10,143 bases of DNA from JBLHKE01 sp047619485. Lineage in GTDB: Bacteria; Verrucomicrobiota; Verrucomicrobiia; Verrucomicrobiales; DEV007. This document shows positions 1 through 6,948 of this stretch, piece after piece; the first letter of the stretch is position 1, and the number at the start of each line of letters is the position of its first letter. The translations under genes were made by a program, and so were the position numbers. Location: assembly GCA_047619485.1 (NCBI GenBank), contig JBLHKE010000247.1, forward strand, positions 1 to 10,143, in the 5' to 3' direction. Under the pieces are notes generated by a model. The model searched no databases. It was not told where the DNA came from and saw only the letters and a list, made by a program, of their open reading frames with translations.

Positions 1-195
1 TGGGACTGCTGGATCTGTGCCAGAGCCAGGATTTCCACGTGCATTGGGACTGTGGGCGTTTGTTGCCTCTGGTAGTCCGTCGAGACCGTGCAGATTGCGT
101 AGCTGTTTGCCGCGTGCCTTTGCAATCTGCGAGGTAGTGCCAGCCCTGAGCGCAGTTTTCCGCGAGAACTACCGACCCGGGCCGCGTGTGGTCGG
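1..195. other. Leading stretch without a recognised gene
   Basis: The only open frame here starts at 17 and gives a 65-residue product rich in Pro, Arg and Ser with no family resemblance, typical of a chance frame in GC-rich DNA. The stretch ends at a sigma-54-type promoter, so part of it may hold the upstream binding site of an enhancer-binding activator. I could not identify a convincing inverted repeat for such a site. Confidence 0.5.
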
Positions 196-211
196 TGGCA
201 CGCGTCTTGCA
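196..211 (+). promoter_or_regulatory. Sigma-54 (RpoN) promoter, -24/-12 type
   Basis: The sequence reads TGGCACG, then four bases (CGTC), then TTGCA. This is a full match to the RpoN consensus TGGCACG-N4-TTGCW with exact GG-to-GC spacing. Transcription would start near 222 and give a leader of about 90 bases before the ATG at 311. The match and orientation are seen directly; control of the downstream genes by RpoN and an enhancer-binding activator is inferred from the established behaviour of such promoters. Confidence 0.8.
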
Positions 212-263
212 TAAGAGAGAGGTAGATTCGTGACCACCATTCAATGAAGAAGCGTGGGTGCTC

Positions 264-277
264 CGGAGTTTCCTCCG
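264..277 (+). other. Small hairpin in the leader of the first gene
   Basis: CGGAG and CTCCG pair perfectly around a TTTC loop, about 34 bases before the ATG at 311 and inside the presumed sigma-54 transcript. It is short and may be incidental. It does not cover the start codon. Confidence 0.3.
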
Positions 278-310
278 CTAACAAAAACCTAAAACTGAAA
301 GTACATACCT

Positions 311-574
311 ATGGATAAAGAAAAAGCAGAAGAAGTCGTCAAAGAGATGAACGCCTACCTATCCCAATTTAAGGAGATGTCGCACCGCGCTCAGTCGCGC
401 ATCGTCAAACTGGCGGAACTCTCGTTTGTCATCGAAGACAATCTCAAACAGAAAGAATACGCAGATCGTGTCACCGAGCTGTTTTCGATTTCGACAAATT
501 TCGAGGACAAGCTCGAAGCGCTGATCCACGACTACGAGATCGAGCGCAACCGGATTGAGAATGAGGCTGGCTAA
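311..574 (+). CDS. Small coiled-coil protein of unknown function
   Basis: This 87-residue, highly charged protein is almost entirely predicted helix. It has runs of Lys/Glu with heptad-like spacing of Leu, Ile, Val and Phe, no signal peptide, no membrane segment and no cysteine. I do not recognise a family. It is the first gene after the sigma-54 promoter at 196-211 and lies about 60 bases before a PRC-barrel gene on the same strand, so it is probably the first gene of a short transcript. The ATG at 311 follows an A-rich leader without a Shine-Dalgarno sequence and is the only sensible start. A cytoplasmic dimer or a structural or adaptor role is possible but is inferred from the helical composition alone. 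Confidence 0.72.
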   Translation: MDKEKAEEVVKEMNAYLSQFKEMSHRAQSRIVKLAELSFVIEDNLKQKEYADRVTELFSISTNFEDKLEALIHDYEIERNRIENEAG

Positions 575-633
575 ATGCCTGTAACGAAACGAAAAAAATG
601 AAAGAAAAACTACCAATAAATAGAGCACCACCA

Positions 634-1413
634 ATGATGAGAAGCCTAAAAGATATCGTCGGCTACCGGTTGGATGCGGATGGCGAAACCGTTGGGAAGG
701 TGAAGGATTTGCTGTTCGACGACGAGAAGATGGCGGTGCGTTACATCGTTGCCAATACGGGCGGATGGCTCTCGAAGCAGCGGGTGCTGATCAGCCCAGA
801 TCACCTCAGCGAGCCCGATCTCGAGCAATTCGGAAACTACTTCGACGTCGCACTCTCAAAAGAGAAGATCGAAAACGCCCCACTCTTGGAGATGGACGCG
901 CCGATCTCGCGCCAGTATGAAGAGGCGTTCGCTGCCCACTACGATCACCCTCCCTACTGGTCGGGTGCGATGATCTGGGGGTATCACGGATCTCCTGGTG
1001 GAGTTGCCATACCGCGCGATGGGCAACCTACTCCGCCGGACGAGGTGATCGACAAAGTCGAGAGATCCCACCAGCGCTCCTTCGAGGAGGTGCGCCAGTA
1101 TGATATCGAGGCGAACGATGGGGCGATCGGAGTACTCGACGACCTGATTGTCGAGTGTGATTCATGGCGTCTCCGCTATGCGATTGTCGATATCAACGGT
1201 TGGATTCCGGGTGGCAAGCGCATGCTCGATATCGATTGGCTAGAAGGCTTCGATTTCACCGGGGCGGTCGCGAAAATCGACCTGCCCAAAGAGAAGATCA
1301 AGGACGCACCCGACTTCGATCCGACGGTTGCGGTCAGCGTTGACTACCAAGCGCGGCTCTACAATTACTATGGCAAGCGGGTGCACTGGGAGGAGTCAAT
1401 CCCTCTGTTCTAG
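634..1413 (+). CDS. Double PRC-barrel domain protein (copy 1)
   Basis: The protein has 259 residues from the ATG at 634. An upstream in-frame ATG at 598 would add 12 poorly fitting residues; the chosen start aligns with the start of the paralogue at 4639. It holds two PRC-barrel-like halves. The first, residues ~4-85, has the pattern GYRL...G.VGKVKDLLFDD...VRYIV..TGGWL...VLISP. The second, residues ~145-235, has YDIEANDG.IG...DLIVE...WRLRYAIVD..GWIPG. A Pro/Trp/Tyr-rich linker around residues 100-125 joins them. PRC-barrels are small beta-barrel adaptors, known in RimM and photosynthetic reaction-centre subunit H, and are common in stress-induced bacterial proteins. No catalytic residues are apparent and the partner is unknown. 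There is no signal peptide, so it is probably cytoplasmic or membrane-peripheral. Confidence 0.92.
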   Translation: MMRSLKDIVGYRLDADGETVGKVKDLLFDDEKMAVRYIVANTGGWLSKQRVLISPDHLSEPDLEQFGNYFDVALSKEKIENAPLLEMDAPISRQYEEAFAAHYDHPPYWSGAMIWGYHGSPGGVAIPRDGQPTPPDEVIDKVERSHQRSFEEVRQYDIEANDGAIGVLDDLIVECDSWRLRYAIVDINGWIPGGKRMLDIDWLEGFDFTGAVAKIDLPKEKIKDAPDFDPTVAVSVDYQARLYNYYGKRVHWEESIPLF

Positions 1414-1558
1414 GCAGACTCGCGGCTCCAGTCTCTGGCATTCATTGGAACGCGATTTCGCTAAAGACGAATCCTGATTTGTGGCAGTCGCAACCAGACT
1501 GATTATGCCCATCGGCAGACGCTGGATACTTGGTAATAGAATTTTGAAAAACTAGATT

Positions 1559-1849
1559 ATGAACATAGAAAACACGCTACTAAAGCAAGAAAATATAGGT
1601 TCGATCTCCCGGGGTATTCGGTCGATCGAGGAGATGATAAGTAAGCTCGACGAAGCCGACGGTCTCGATATGAAACCAAAAGTAGAACGCCTCAGAATCA
1701 TGGACGAAGCGCTGCTTCGCGATGTGAACGAAGTCAATAAAGACGCCGGTGCAGATCGTGAAACAACTGAGCAACTCTATCAACAGATCAAGAAAGAGAC
1801 CGACGCATTGAAATTGGAAATGGAAGCTCTTTCTCTGAGGCGGAACTAG
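1559..1849 (+). CDS. Small helical (coiled-coil) protein of unknown function
   Basis: This 96-residue acidic, helix-rich protein is full of Glu, Lys, Asp, Leu and Met and has no cysteine, aromatic cluster, signal peptide or membrane segment. The second half (~residues 60-96) looks like a continuous amphipathic helix. I do not recognise the family. It resembles the 87-residue protein at 311 in size, charge and predicted structure, but I see no convincing alignment between the two. It lies 145 bases after the first PRC-barrel gene, so it may share its transcript or have its own promoter. The start at 1559 has only an AT-rich leader and no Shine-Dalgarno sequence. An open frame covers the same bases on the other strand; it is Ser/Phe/Ile-rich and reads as a shadow. 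Confidence 0.65.
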   Translation: MNIENTLLKQENIGSISRGIRSIEEMISKLDEADGLDMKPKVERLRIMDEALLRDVNEVNKDAGADRETTEQLYQQIKKETDALKLEMEALSLRRN

Positions 1850-1896
1850 GTGCCTGACTAGAATTGCTCTTGAGGATCACCATCGTTCATCAAGTC

Positions 1897-1918
1897 GCGT
1901 CGGCACTCCTGCCGACGC
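1897..1918. repeat. REP-like palindromic hairpin
   Basis: GCGTCGGCA and TGCCGACGC form a perfect 9-bp GC-rich stem around a CTCC loop. No T-run follows, so it is not a standard intrinsic terminator. The compact shape, intergenic position and near-symmetry are those of dispersed repetitive extragenic palindromes, but only one copy is in this window, so the repeat status is inferred. It could still stop or protect the 3' end of the transcript from the gene ending at 1849. Confidence 0.5.
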
Positions 1919-1928
1919 TACCTCTTAA

Positions 1929-1969
1929 GTAGGTGCCATTCGTGCCTGACCTCCTGAACGTGCACCTAC
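1929..1969. repeat. Inverted repeat next to the REP-like hairpin
   Basis: GTAGGTGC at 1929-1936 is exactly complementary to GCACCTAC at 1962-1969, with 25 bases between. It begins 11 bases after the palindrome at 1897-1918, so the two may be parts of one longer structured element. GTGCCTGAC at 1942-1950 inside it also occurs at 1850-1858, and TAGGTGCC occurs at both 1847-1854 and 1930-1937. Confidence 0.35.
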
Positions 1970-2091
1970 GGCAACCGTGCTCTTGGACGAGACGCGGGAA
2001 GCCCGTTGAGGCCACAAGAACCTTGTATAGAGCAGAGACGCGATTTGGGATCGGCAAGGGGGAGTTGAGGAAACTGCCCCGGCCAGCCGAG

Positions 2092-2307
2092 TTAGAGCTC
2101 AATCCTAGCCGAATGCCCGTCAATGGCTTCGTAGCTCAGTATTTCATTCTCGACCGCGAGTGCGATCAGCGTGTCAAAAAATTTGCGTTCCCCGCCGCGG
2201 GCTCGATTCAGCCCGAAGATGAGAAGTGCAATGATGATCGCAAGTCCGAGCGCAATTTTGAGTCTGGTGCGTAGACGGTGGGTCGAGTTGTTTGGTTCCG
2301 TTTTCAT
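2092..2307 (-). CDS. Possible small single-pass membrane protein
   Basis: This 71-residue frame has a basic N-terminus (residues ~1-17), one hydrophobic stretch of about 16 residues (IALGLAIIIALLIFGL), then Arg residues and a soluble tail. The charge layout is that of a small inner-membrane protein. It has an ATG but no Shine-Dalgarno sequence. It would be transcribed divergently from the aconitase operon. No family is recognised. Against it: it lies in a gene-poor area, is short, and its last third has no distinctive features. It is more plausible than the overlapping frames on either strand because of the clean membrane helix. Confidence 0.35.
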   Translation of the reverse strand: MKTEPNNSTHRLRTRLKIALGLAIIIALLIFGLNRARGGERKFFDTLIALAVENEILSYEAIDGHSARIEL

Positions 2308-2355
2308 GCAAGAGAATTAGACGCATCAAACATGCCAATCGTTCTCGGGCGACTG

Positions 2356-2379
2356 TTCCCGCTGGTCGCCGTGCGGGAA
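2356..2379. other. Intergenic hairpin
   Basis: TTCCCGC and GCGGGAA pair perfectly over 7 bp around a 10-base loop. It lies between the possible minus-strand small gene and the aconitase operon. No T-run follows on the plus strand. Its role is unknown; it may be a weak terminator remnant or chance. Confidence 0.3.
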
Positions 2380-2690
2380 TCAACCTTCGTGGTGAACGAG
2401 TCGTTCAAGTTGCAACGTGGACGGACATAGGGCTCTGCATTTTGCAATGAGTGATCCGCTTTCAGGTCGATTCTGGCCTAAGGGGAAAGCGAAAGATAAA
2501 TGATTAATAGATGCGCAGGATTTTTGGCCAGCACCAAGGCGTATAAGGCGATCATAGTGGGCTATTTGAGCCGAATCCAACCCAGATGATGGCGAAAAAG
2601 ACTAGTAGACATTGATTAGTTGTTTTTCGTTTTCCCCTAATCCCGCACTTGGGGGGGGGCGATGGTACGAGGTTTGCGACGTATACAGTT

Positions 2691-4658
2691 ATGACAAACG
2701 GCAGAACATTAACCCACAAGCTCATCGAGGCACATCTGCTCCGGGGGAAGATGGTGCCCGGTGAGGGGATCGCCCTGGAGATTGACCAGACGCTCACCCA
2801 AGATGCGACCGGGACACTGGTGATGCTGGAGTTTGAGGCGATGGGGATTCCTCGTGTGAAGACCGAGATCTCCGTGCAGTATGTAGACCACAACATCATC
2901 CAAGAGGATTTCAAAAACCCCGACGATCATCTATTTCTACATAGCGCCTGCGAGAAGTTCGGGCTGTGGTTCAGTCCTGCGGGAAACGGCGTAAGTCATC
3001 CCGTCCACATGGAGCGCTTCGGCATTCCCGGCAAGACACTCGTCGGCTCAGACAGTCACACGCCAGCGGCTGGCGCTCTGGGGATGTTCTCCCTGGGTGC
3101 AGGGGGGGTGGAAGTCGCGATGGCGATGGCTGGCCATCCGCTCCACCTTAGTATGCCTGAGGTTTGGGGCGTCCATCTCACGGGGGAACTCCCCGATTGG
3201 GTGAGCGCCAAAGACGTGATTCTCGAGATGCTGCGGCGTCACGGCGTCAGCGGGGGGAAAGGGCGCGTCATCGAGTATTTTGGGAGTGGGTTACAATGTC
3301 TGAGCGCGATGGATCGCCATGTCATCGCGAACATGGGCACCGAGTTGGGCGCGACGAGCACGGTCTTTCCCAGCGACGACGTCGTCAGTGACTTTCTCCG
3401 CCAGCAGGGGCGCGCAGGTGATTTCGTCGGGTCGGTGGCCGATGACGATGCCGCCTACGATGTGCTCGATGAGATCGACTTGTCAAAGCTGGAGCCATTG
3501 GTTGCGCTCCCCTCTAGTCCGGGGGATGTCGTCACAGTGAAGTCTGTCGAGGGGCGTCCGATCTACCAAGCCTACGTGGGATCATCTGCCAACCCGGGGC
3601 TGCGCGATTTCGCGGTAGCGGCGCAGATTGTAGCCGGGAAGCAGATCCCCCCCCAGGTATCTTTTGACATCAACCCGTCGTCGCGCCAAGTGCTCGAGAA
3701 CCTCATCGAGCTTGGACATCTCGGAGCACTGATACAGTGTGGTGCCCGATTGCACCAGGCCGGGTGCAATGGTTGCATTGGAATGGGGCAAGCTCCGGCC
3801 ACCGGGAAGATAAGCATGCGGACGGTGCCGCGCAATTTTCCGGGGCGTTCTGGAACCATCGAAGACCAAGTCTATCTGTGCAGCCCAGAGACCGCTGCCG
3901 CCTCAGCGCTCCGGGGGATGATCACTGACCCACGGTCGCTCGACATGGACTACCCCTCATTTGTGGAACCCCATCACCTTCGGCTCAATACCGCAATGCT
4001 CGTCCCGCCACTGCCGGAACAGGCTGGACAGGCCACAGCCTTGGTCAAGGGGCCGAATATCAAATCCCTGCCGCAATTCGACCCATTGCCGGACGAACTT
4101 GACCTGCCGATCCTGCTCAAACTGGGAGACGATGTCTCGACCGACGAGATCCTCCCGGCCGGAACACGAGTCCTGCCCTACCGGAGCAATATCCCTGAGA
4201 TCGCAAAGTTCGTGTTTGCCGATGTCGACCGCCGCTACCATGAGCGCGCCCTTGAGAACAAGGAGGGTGGTAGCATGTTGGTTGCGGGCTCCAACTATGG
4301 GCAGGGATCGAGCCGTGAACACGCGGCCCTCGCTCCCCGCTTCCTCGGCGTGCGTGTCGTTGTAGCCAAAAGTTTCGCCCGCATCCACCTGCAGAACCTA
4401 GCGAACTTTGGCATCCTCCCACTAACATTCGTCGAACCGAATGACTACGATCGGCTGAGCCAAGGGGCGATCCTCCGTTTGAGTAAGTTGGGGAACATCG
4501 TCGAAAATCCGGAACTGCCAATCATGGTTGAGTTGCCTGAAAGCAACGAAACGATTTCACTCACGCACGACTTAACCGATCGCCAGCGCCGCAGCGTGCT
4601 TGCCGGCGGTCTGCTAAACATAAACCAAGGAGGAAATGATGTTAAGAAGTATCAATGA
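2691..4658 (+). CDS. Aconitate hydratase, short (Aquifex-type) form
   Basis: This 655-residue TCA-cycle enzyme interconverts citrate and isocitrate through cis-aconitate. Family motifs are clear: DQTLTQD (32-38), YVDHN (64-68), GSDSHTP (119-125), the cluster motif GCNGCIG with Cys359 and Cys362, then a C-terminal swivel domain with GDDVSTDEILPAG and GSNYGQGSSREH (533-544), whose Ser and Arg bind substrate. The length fits the short bacterial form with all four domains in one chain, not split LeuC/LeuD proteins. In classical aconitases the third cluster cysteine lies in an SCTN motif; here the site reads GSSAN (Ser299). A Cys350 lies nine residues before Cys359. The ATG at 2691 matches the usual family N-terminus; a TTG start at 2649 would add 14 unlikely residues. 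It heads an operon with the next two genes. Confidence 0.94.
   Translation: MTNGRTLTHKLIEAHLLRGKMVPGEGIALEIDQTLTQDATGTLVMLEFEAMGIPRVKTEISVQYVDHNIIQEDFKNPDDHLFLHSACEKFGLWFSPAGNGVSHPVHMERFGIPGKTLVGSDSHTPAAGALGMFSLGAGGVEVAMAMAGHPLHLSMPEVWGVHLTGELPDWVSAKDVILEMLRRHGVSGGKGRVIEYFGSGLQCLSAMDRHVIANMGTELGATSTVFPSDDVVSDFLRQQGRAGDFVGSVADDDAAYDVLDEIDLSKLEPLVALPSSPGDVVTVKSVEGRPIYQAYVGSSANPGLRDFAVAAQIVAGKQIPPQVSFDINPSSRQVLENLIELGHLGALIQCGARLHQAGCNGCIGMGQAPATGKISMRTVPRNFPGRSGTIEDQVYLCSPETAAASALRGMITDPRSLDMDYPSFVEPHHLRLNTAMLVPPLPEQAGQATALVKGPNIKSLPQFDPLPDELDLPILLKLGDDVSTDEILPAGTRVLPYRSNIPEIAKFVFADVDRRYHERALENKEGGSMLVAGSNYGQGSSREHAALAPRFLGVRVVVAKSFARIHLQNLANFGILPLTFVEPNDYDRLSQGAILRLSKLGNIVENPELPIMVELPESNETISLTHDLTDRQRRSVLAGGLLNINQGGNDVKKYQ
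4628..4633 (+). promoter_or_regulatory. Strong Shine-Dalgarno site inside the aconitase gene
   Basis: AGGAGG lies 5 bases upstream of the ATG at 4639, within the last codons of aconitase. It is the only perfect Shine-Dalgarno sequence found before a start in this window and decides the start of the second PRC-barrel gene. Confidence 0.8.
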
Positions 4659-5397
4659 ACTGAATGGATATCCAATCGAGGGGTCGGAGGGTAAGCTGGG
4701 GAAGACAAAAAATTTCCTGTTTGACGACCAGAAGTGGGGCGTCCGTTACCTCGTCGTCGATACGGGCGGCTGGCTCCGCGAGCGCAAGGTGCTGATCAGT
4801 CCTCGGAACCTGACTTCCCCGGACTACTCGAAGCACTTCCCAGTGAAGCTGACGCGTGCGCAACTCGAAGGCGGGCCAACCCTCGAAGACTCCGCACCCG
4901 TCTCCAAGAAATATGAGGATGAGTATGCGAGGTATCACCAGCACGCCCCCTACTGGAACGGTTCCGGGCTGTGGGGGGCTGGAGCATATCCGCACGCGGA
5001 GATCACTCCCAGCCCACCTAGCCCCGCCGCGAAGAAGGATCACGAGAAAGTCCTCACGAAGATCGAGGACTGGCACCTTCGCTCCTCGAACGAAGTGATC
5101 GGTTACAATATCGCAGCCACCGATGGCGAGATCGGACATGTTGAAGACGTGATCTTGGACACGCGGTCGTGGCGCATCCGCTACTTTGTGATCAACACGC
5201 GAAACTGGTTGCCCGGGAGGAAACTGCTAGTCGACGTCGATTGGATCCAAGGCATCTCTTGGCAAACGGCGGACGTCGTTGTCGAGATGACGAAAGCGCA
5301 GATCAAAGACTCGCCACAGTTCGATCCGCGAGAGGCGGTCAACCGTGGCTACGAGGAACAACTTTACGACTACTACGGCCGCCCCCGATACTGGTAG
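4639..5397 (+). CDS. Double PRC-barrel domain protein (copy 2)
   Basis: The protein has 252 residues and is clearly paralogous to the one at 634-1413 over its whole length. Shared landmarks are LFDD...VRYLV.DTGGWL...KVLISP in the first half, an APYW motif in the linker, WRIRYFVI..NWLPG in the second half, and a Tyr-rich end. It overlaps the 3' end of aconitase by about 20 bases in another frame. AGGAGG at 4628-4633 lies inside aconitase, 5 bases before the ATG at 4639; an adjacent ATG at 4636 is too close to it, so 4639 is preferred. The overlap suggests translational coupling. Its role is unknown. PRC-barrels usually mediate protein or RNA contacts, and its place between aconitase and an antiporter suggests a stress-linked adaptor, which is inference. 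Confidence 0.92.
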   Translation: MLRSINELNGYPIEGSEGKLGKTKNFLFDDQKWGVRYLVVDTGGWLRERKVLISPRNLTSPDYSKHFPVKLTRAQLEGGPTLEDSAPVSKKYEDEYARYHQHAPYWNGSGLWGAGAYPHAEITPSPPSPAAKKDHEKVLTKIEDWHLRSSNEVIGYNIAATDGEIGHVEDVILDTRSWRIRYFVINTRNWLPGRKLLVDVDWIQGISWQTADVVVEMTKAQIKDSPQFDPREAVNRGYEEQLYDYYGRPRYW

Positions 5398-5410
5398 GCG
5401 TTTAATATCA

Positions 5411-6640
5411 ATGGAACTATTTTACATTCTACTCGTCCTCCTGATCGTCACCCGAGTCGGTGGCGAGATTGCCCTGCGCCTTGGACAACCCGCATTGATC
5501 GGCAATCTTTTGGCCGGCATCGCGCTGGGTATGGTGGTCAAACACTTCGACCAATCGTTTCCTGTCCTGTCAGAGCTGACCGAGAACCCCGTTTTCACTA
5601 GCATCGTTGATCTAGCCGTCTTCTTTTTGATGTTGCTTGCCGGCATGGAGATGCGACCGCGGGAGTTGGTCGAAGGCTCCGGGAAATCCGTTGCGGTTGC
5701 CCTCGGAGGGATGTTGGTGCCACTTGCAGCCGGAGTCGCACTGGCTTGGGCTTTCATCCCGGAATCTGAGTACCGTTCGGCGCAGATCATGTTCGTCGCC
5801 ACTGCGATGGCGATCACGGCGATTCCGGTCGCGGTGAAAGTCCTGCTGGACATCGGTAAGCTGAAATCTCGCGTCGGGAAATTGATCGTCTCGGCGGCGC
5901 TGTTCGACGATGTATTGGGTCTCGTCTTGCTAGCCGTACTCACCGCGCTGTTGCAGACTGGTGAGTTTCCGGGCTGGTTGGGAATCCTCGCATTGCTCGG
6001 GCGGGTGGCACTTTTTTTCCTGATCTGCGGCATCTTGGGTATGTATGTGTTTCCCTGGATCGCGAAGCTCTTCCGCAAATCGCTGATTGAAGAGATGGAG
6101 TTCAGTTTTTTACTCGTCGGAGGGCTAAGCTTTGCAGTGTTGGCGGAGCTGCTCCATCTGCACTTCATCCTCGGTGCTTTCCTGGCTGGCCTCTTCTTCA
6201 CGACCAGGAGCTTCGGTACGAAAAAGTTCAAAAACGTCGAGTCGAAAGTCACGGCAGTCTCGACAGGGTTTCTCGCGCCGATCTTCTTCGCCTCCATCGG
6301 TCTCCACCTCGACCTGCGCGCGGTCGCCGAGATCCCGTTGTTCGTGGGGCTACTTGTGTTCTTTGCGATCGCCTCAAAATTCATCGGGGCAGGCCTGCCG
6401 GCGCTGTGGGTGGGGCTTGGGCGTCGCGAGGCAGCCCAGGTCGGCATCGGCATGAGCGCGCGTGGTGCCGTTGAACTGATCATCGCCGACATCGCGCTGC
6501 GCGCCGGATTGTTCACGAAGCCGGAGCCAGTCCCGCCGATTATTTCATCGATGTTCTCGGCGGTGGTTATCATGGCGGTGGTGACAACTTTTGTGATGCC
6601 GATCGGCCTGAAGATACTAGTCCGATCTGAACGTGACTAG
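5411..6640 (+). CDS. Cation/proton antiporter, CPA2 (KefB/NapA-like) family
   Basis: This 409-residue polytopic membrane protein has about 12-13 hydrophobic helices and exchanges Na+ or K+ for protons. Family signatures are present: LGQP..IGNLLAG near residues 24-36, the unwound-helix motif TAMAITAIPV (131-140), the ion-binding aspartate pair FDDVLG with Asp166 and Asp167, FLAPIFFASIG.HLDL (287-302) and GMSARGAVE with Arg351. The DD pair is typical of electrogenic Na+/H+ members; KefB/KefC have QD at this point. There is no RCK/TrkA-N regulatory domain; the protein ends soon after the last helix. The ATG at 5411 starts directly on the first membrane helix; an in-frame ATG at 5345 lies inside the PRC-barrel gene and is rejected. 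It follows that gene by 13 bases and is probably its operon partner. Confidence 0.93.
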   Translation: MELFYILLVLLIVTRVGGEIALRLGQPALIGNLLAGIALGMVVKHFDQSFPVLSELTENPVFTSIVDLAVFFLMLLAGMEMRPRELVEGSGKSVAVALGGMLVPLAAGVALAWAFIPESEYRSAQIMFVATAMAITAIPVAVKVLLDIGKLKSRVGKLIVSAALFDDVLGLVLLAVLTALLQTGEFPGWLGILALLGRVALFFLICGILGMYVFPWIAKLFRKSLIEEMEFSFLLVGGLSFAVLAELLHLHFILGAFLAGLFFTTRSFGTKKFKNVESKVTAVSTGFLAPIFFASIGLHLDLRAVAEIPLFVGLLVFFAIASKFIGAGLPALWVGLGRREAAQVGIGMSARGAVELIIADIALRAGLFTKPEPVPPIISSMFSAVVIMAVVTTFVMPIGLKILVRSERD

Positions 6641-6809
6641 TTAAAGTGCACAGCGGTTGCTCGCGGATTCTAGGTATCACGAATTCACTGTGGGTGAGGG
6701 GAGCAGCGACATCTTGAAACGTTGCCAAGAATGGACGCGGCCAACTGATTGTGATCCGAATGGAACGCGGGCAGTAAGTTCTTGGGGGCAGGCGCGCCTC
6801 ACTCTGAAG

Positions 6810-6835
6810 GTTAGCGGAAGCCGGGTTTCGCTAGC
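6810..6835 (+). other. Stable RNA-type hairpin downstream of the antiporter
   Basis: Ten bases (GTTAGCGGAA) pair with TTTCGCTAGC, including two G-U pairs, around a GCCGGG loop. The wobble pairs work in the plus-strand transcript, which suggests a folded RNA rather than a DNA palindrome. No T-run follows. It may limit read-through from the antiporter operon or be part of a leader for the downstream genes. Confidence 0.4.
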
Positions 6836-6924
6836 ATGTCAGGAGGTGCCTGCAGGTGCTGAAGTCGAATCACTGCGGCAATAATCGCAAGAATCGCTGA
6901 GTCAGGGACTCAAGAACTCATTAC

Positions 6925-6947
6925 CTTAGGACAAGCAGAAACCTAAG
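6925..6947 (+). other. Inverted repeat abutting the next start codon
   Basis: CTTAGG (6925-6930) and CCTAAG (6942-6947) are perfectly complementary with 11 bases between, and the second arm ends one base before the ATG at 6949. In RNA it would sequester the initiation region of that start; as DNA it could be an operator. The stem is short and chance is possible. Confidence 0.35.
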
Positions 6948-6948
6948 A

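Larger units (their letters stand above)
1850..2690. other. Long gene-poor interval with hairpins
   Basis: About 840 bases separate the small helical gene from the aconitase start. The plus-strand frame 1933-2274 has biased composition and no family features and is not supported. The interval contains a strong REP-like hairpin (1897-1918), an 8-base inverted repeat (GTAGGTGC at 1929-1936 with GCACCTAC at 1962-1969), a second hairpin (2356-2379), a possible minus-strand small membrane protein (2092-2307) and a run of nine G (2651-2659). From about 2500 to 2640 it is comparatively AT-rich, as expected for the aconitase promoter, but I could not pick a credible -35/-10 pair. Confidence 0.55.
6641..6948. 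other. Intergenic region without a recognised gene
   Basis: A 75-codon plus-strand frame (6657-6884, TTG start) shows no family features and is not supported. The region holds a 10-bp hairpin (6810-6835) and a 6-bp inverted repeat just before the next ATG (6925-6947). Promoters for the following genes could lie here, but none is convincing by eye. Confidence 0.45.

Noticed and set aside
17..214. 65-residue plus-strand frame at the left edge
   Set aside because: Composition is Pro/Arg/Ser-rich with no family pattern, and it runs through the sigma-54 promoter.
1416..1434. Terminator after the first PRC-barrel gene
   Set aside because: Only a 5-bp AGACT/AGTCT stem with a 9-base loop and no T-run.
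1436..1490. Second sigma-54 promoter upstream of 1559
   Set aside because: TGGCA occurs at 1436 and 1482 but neither has TTGC at the required spacing.
1933..2274. 113-residue plus-strand frame in the gene-poor interval
   Set aside because: It starts inside an inverted repeat, has no recognisable domain and looks like chance GC-rich reading; the minus-strand frame with a clean membrane helix is more plausible.
2649..2690. Upstream TTG start for aconitase
   Set aside because: It adds 14 residues derived from the poly-G leader; the family N-terminus matches the ATG at 2691.
5422..6573. 383-residue minus-strand frame
   Set aside because: It is the shadow of the antiporter gene; its Ser/Pro/Arg/Asn-rich sequence has no domain features.
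6657..6884. 75-residue plus-strand frame after the antiporter
   Set aside because: TTG start, no Shine-Dalgarno sequence, no family resemblance, and a strong RNA hairpin lies inside it.
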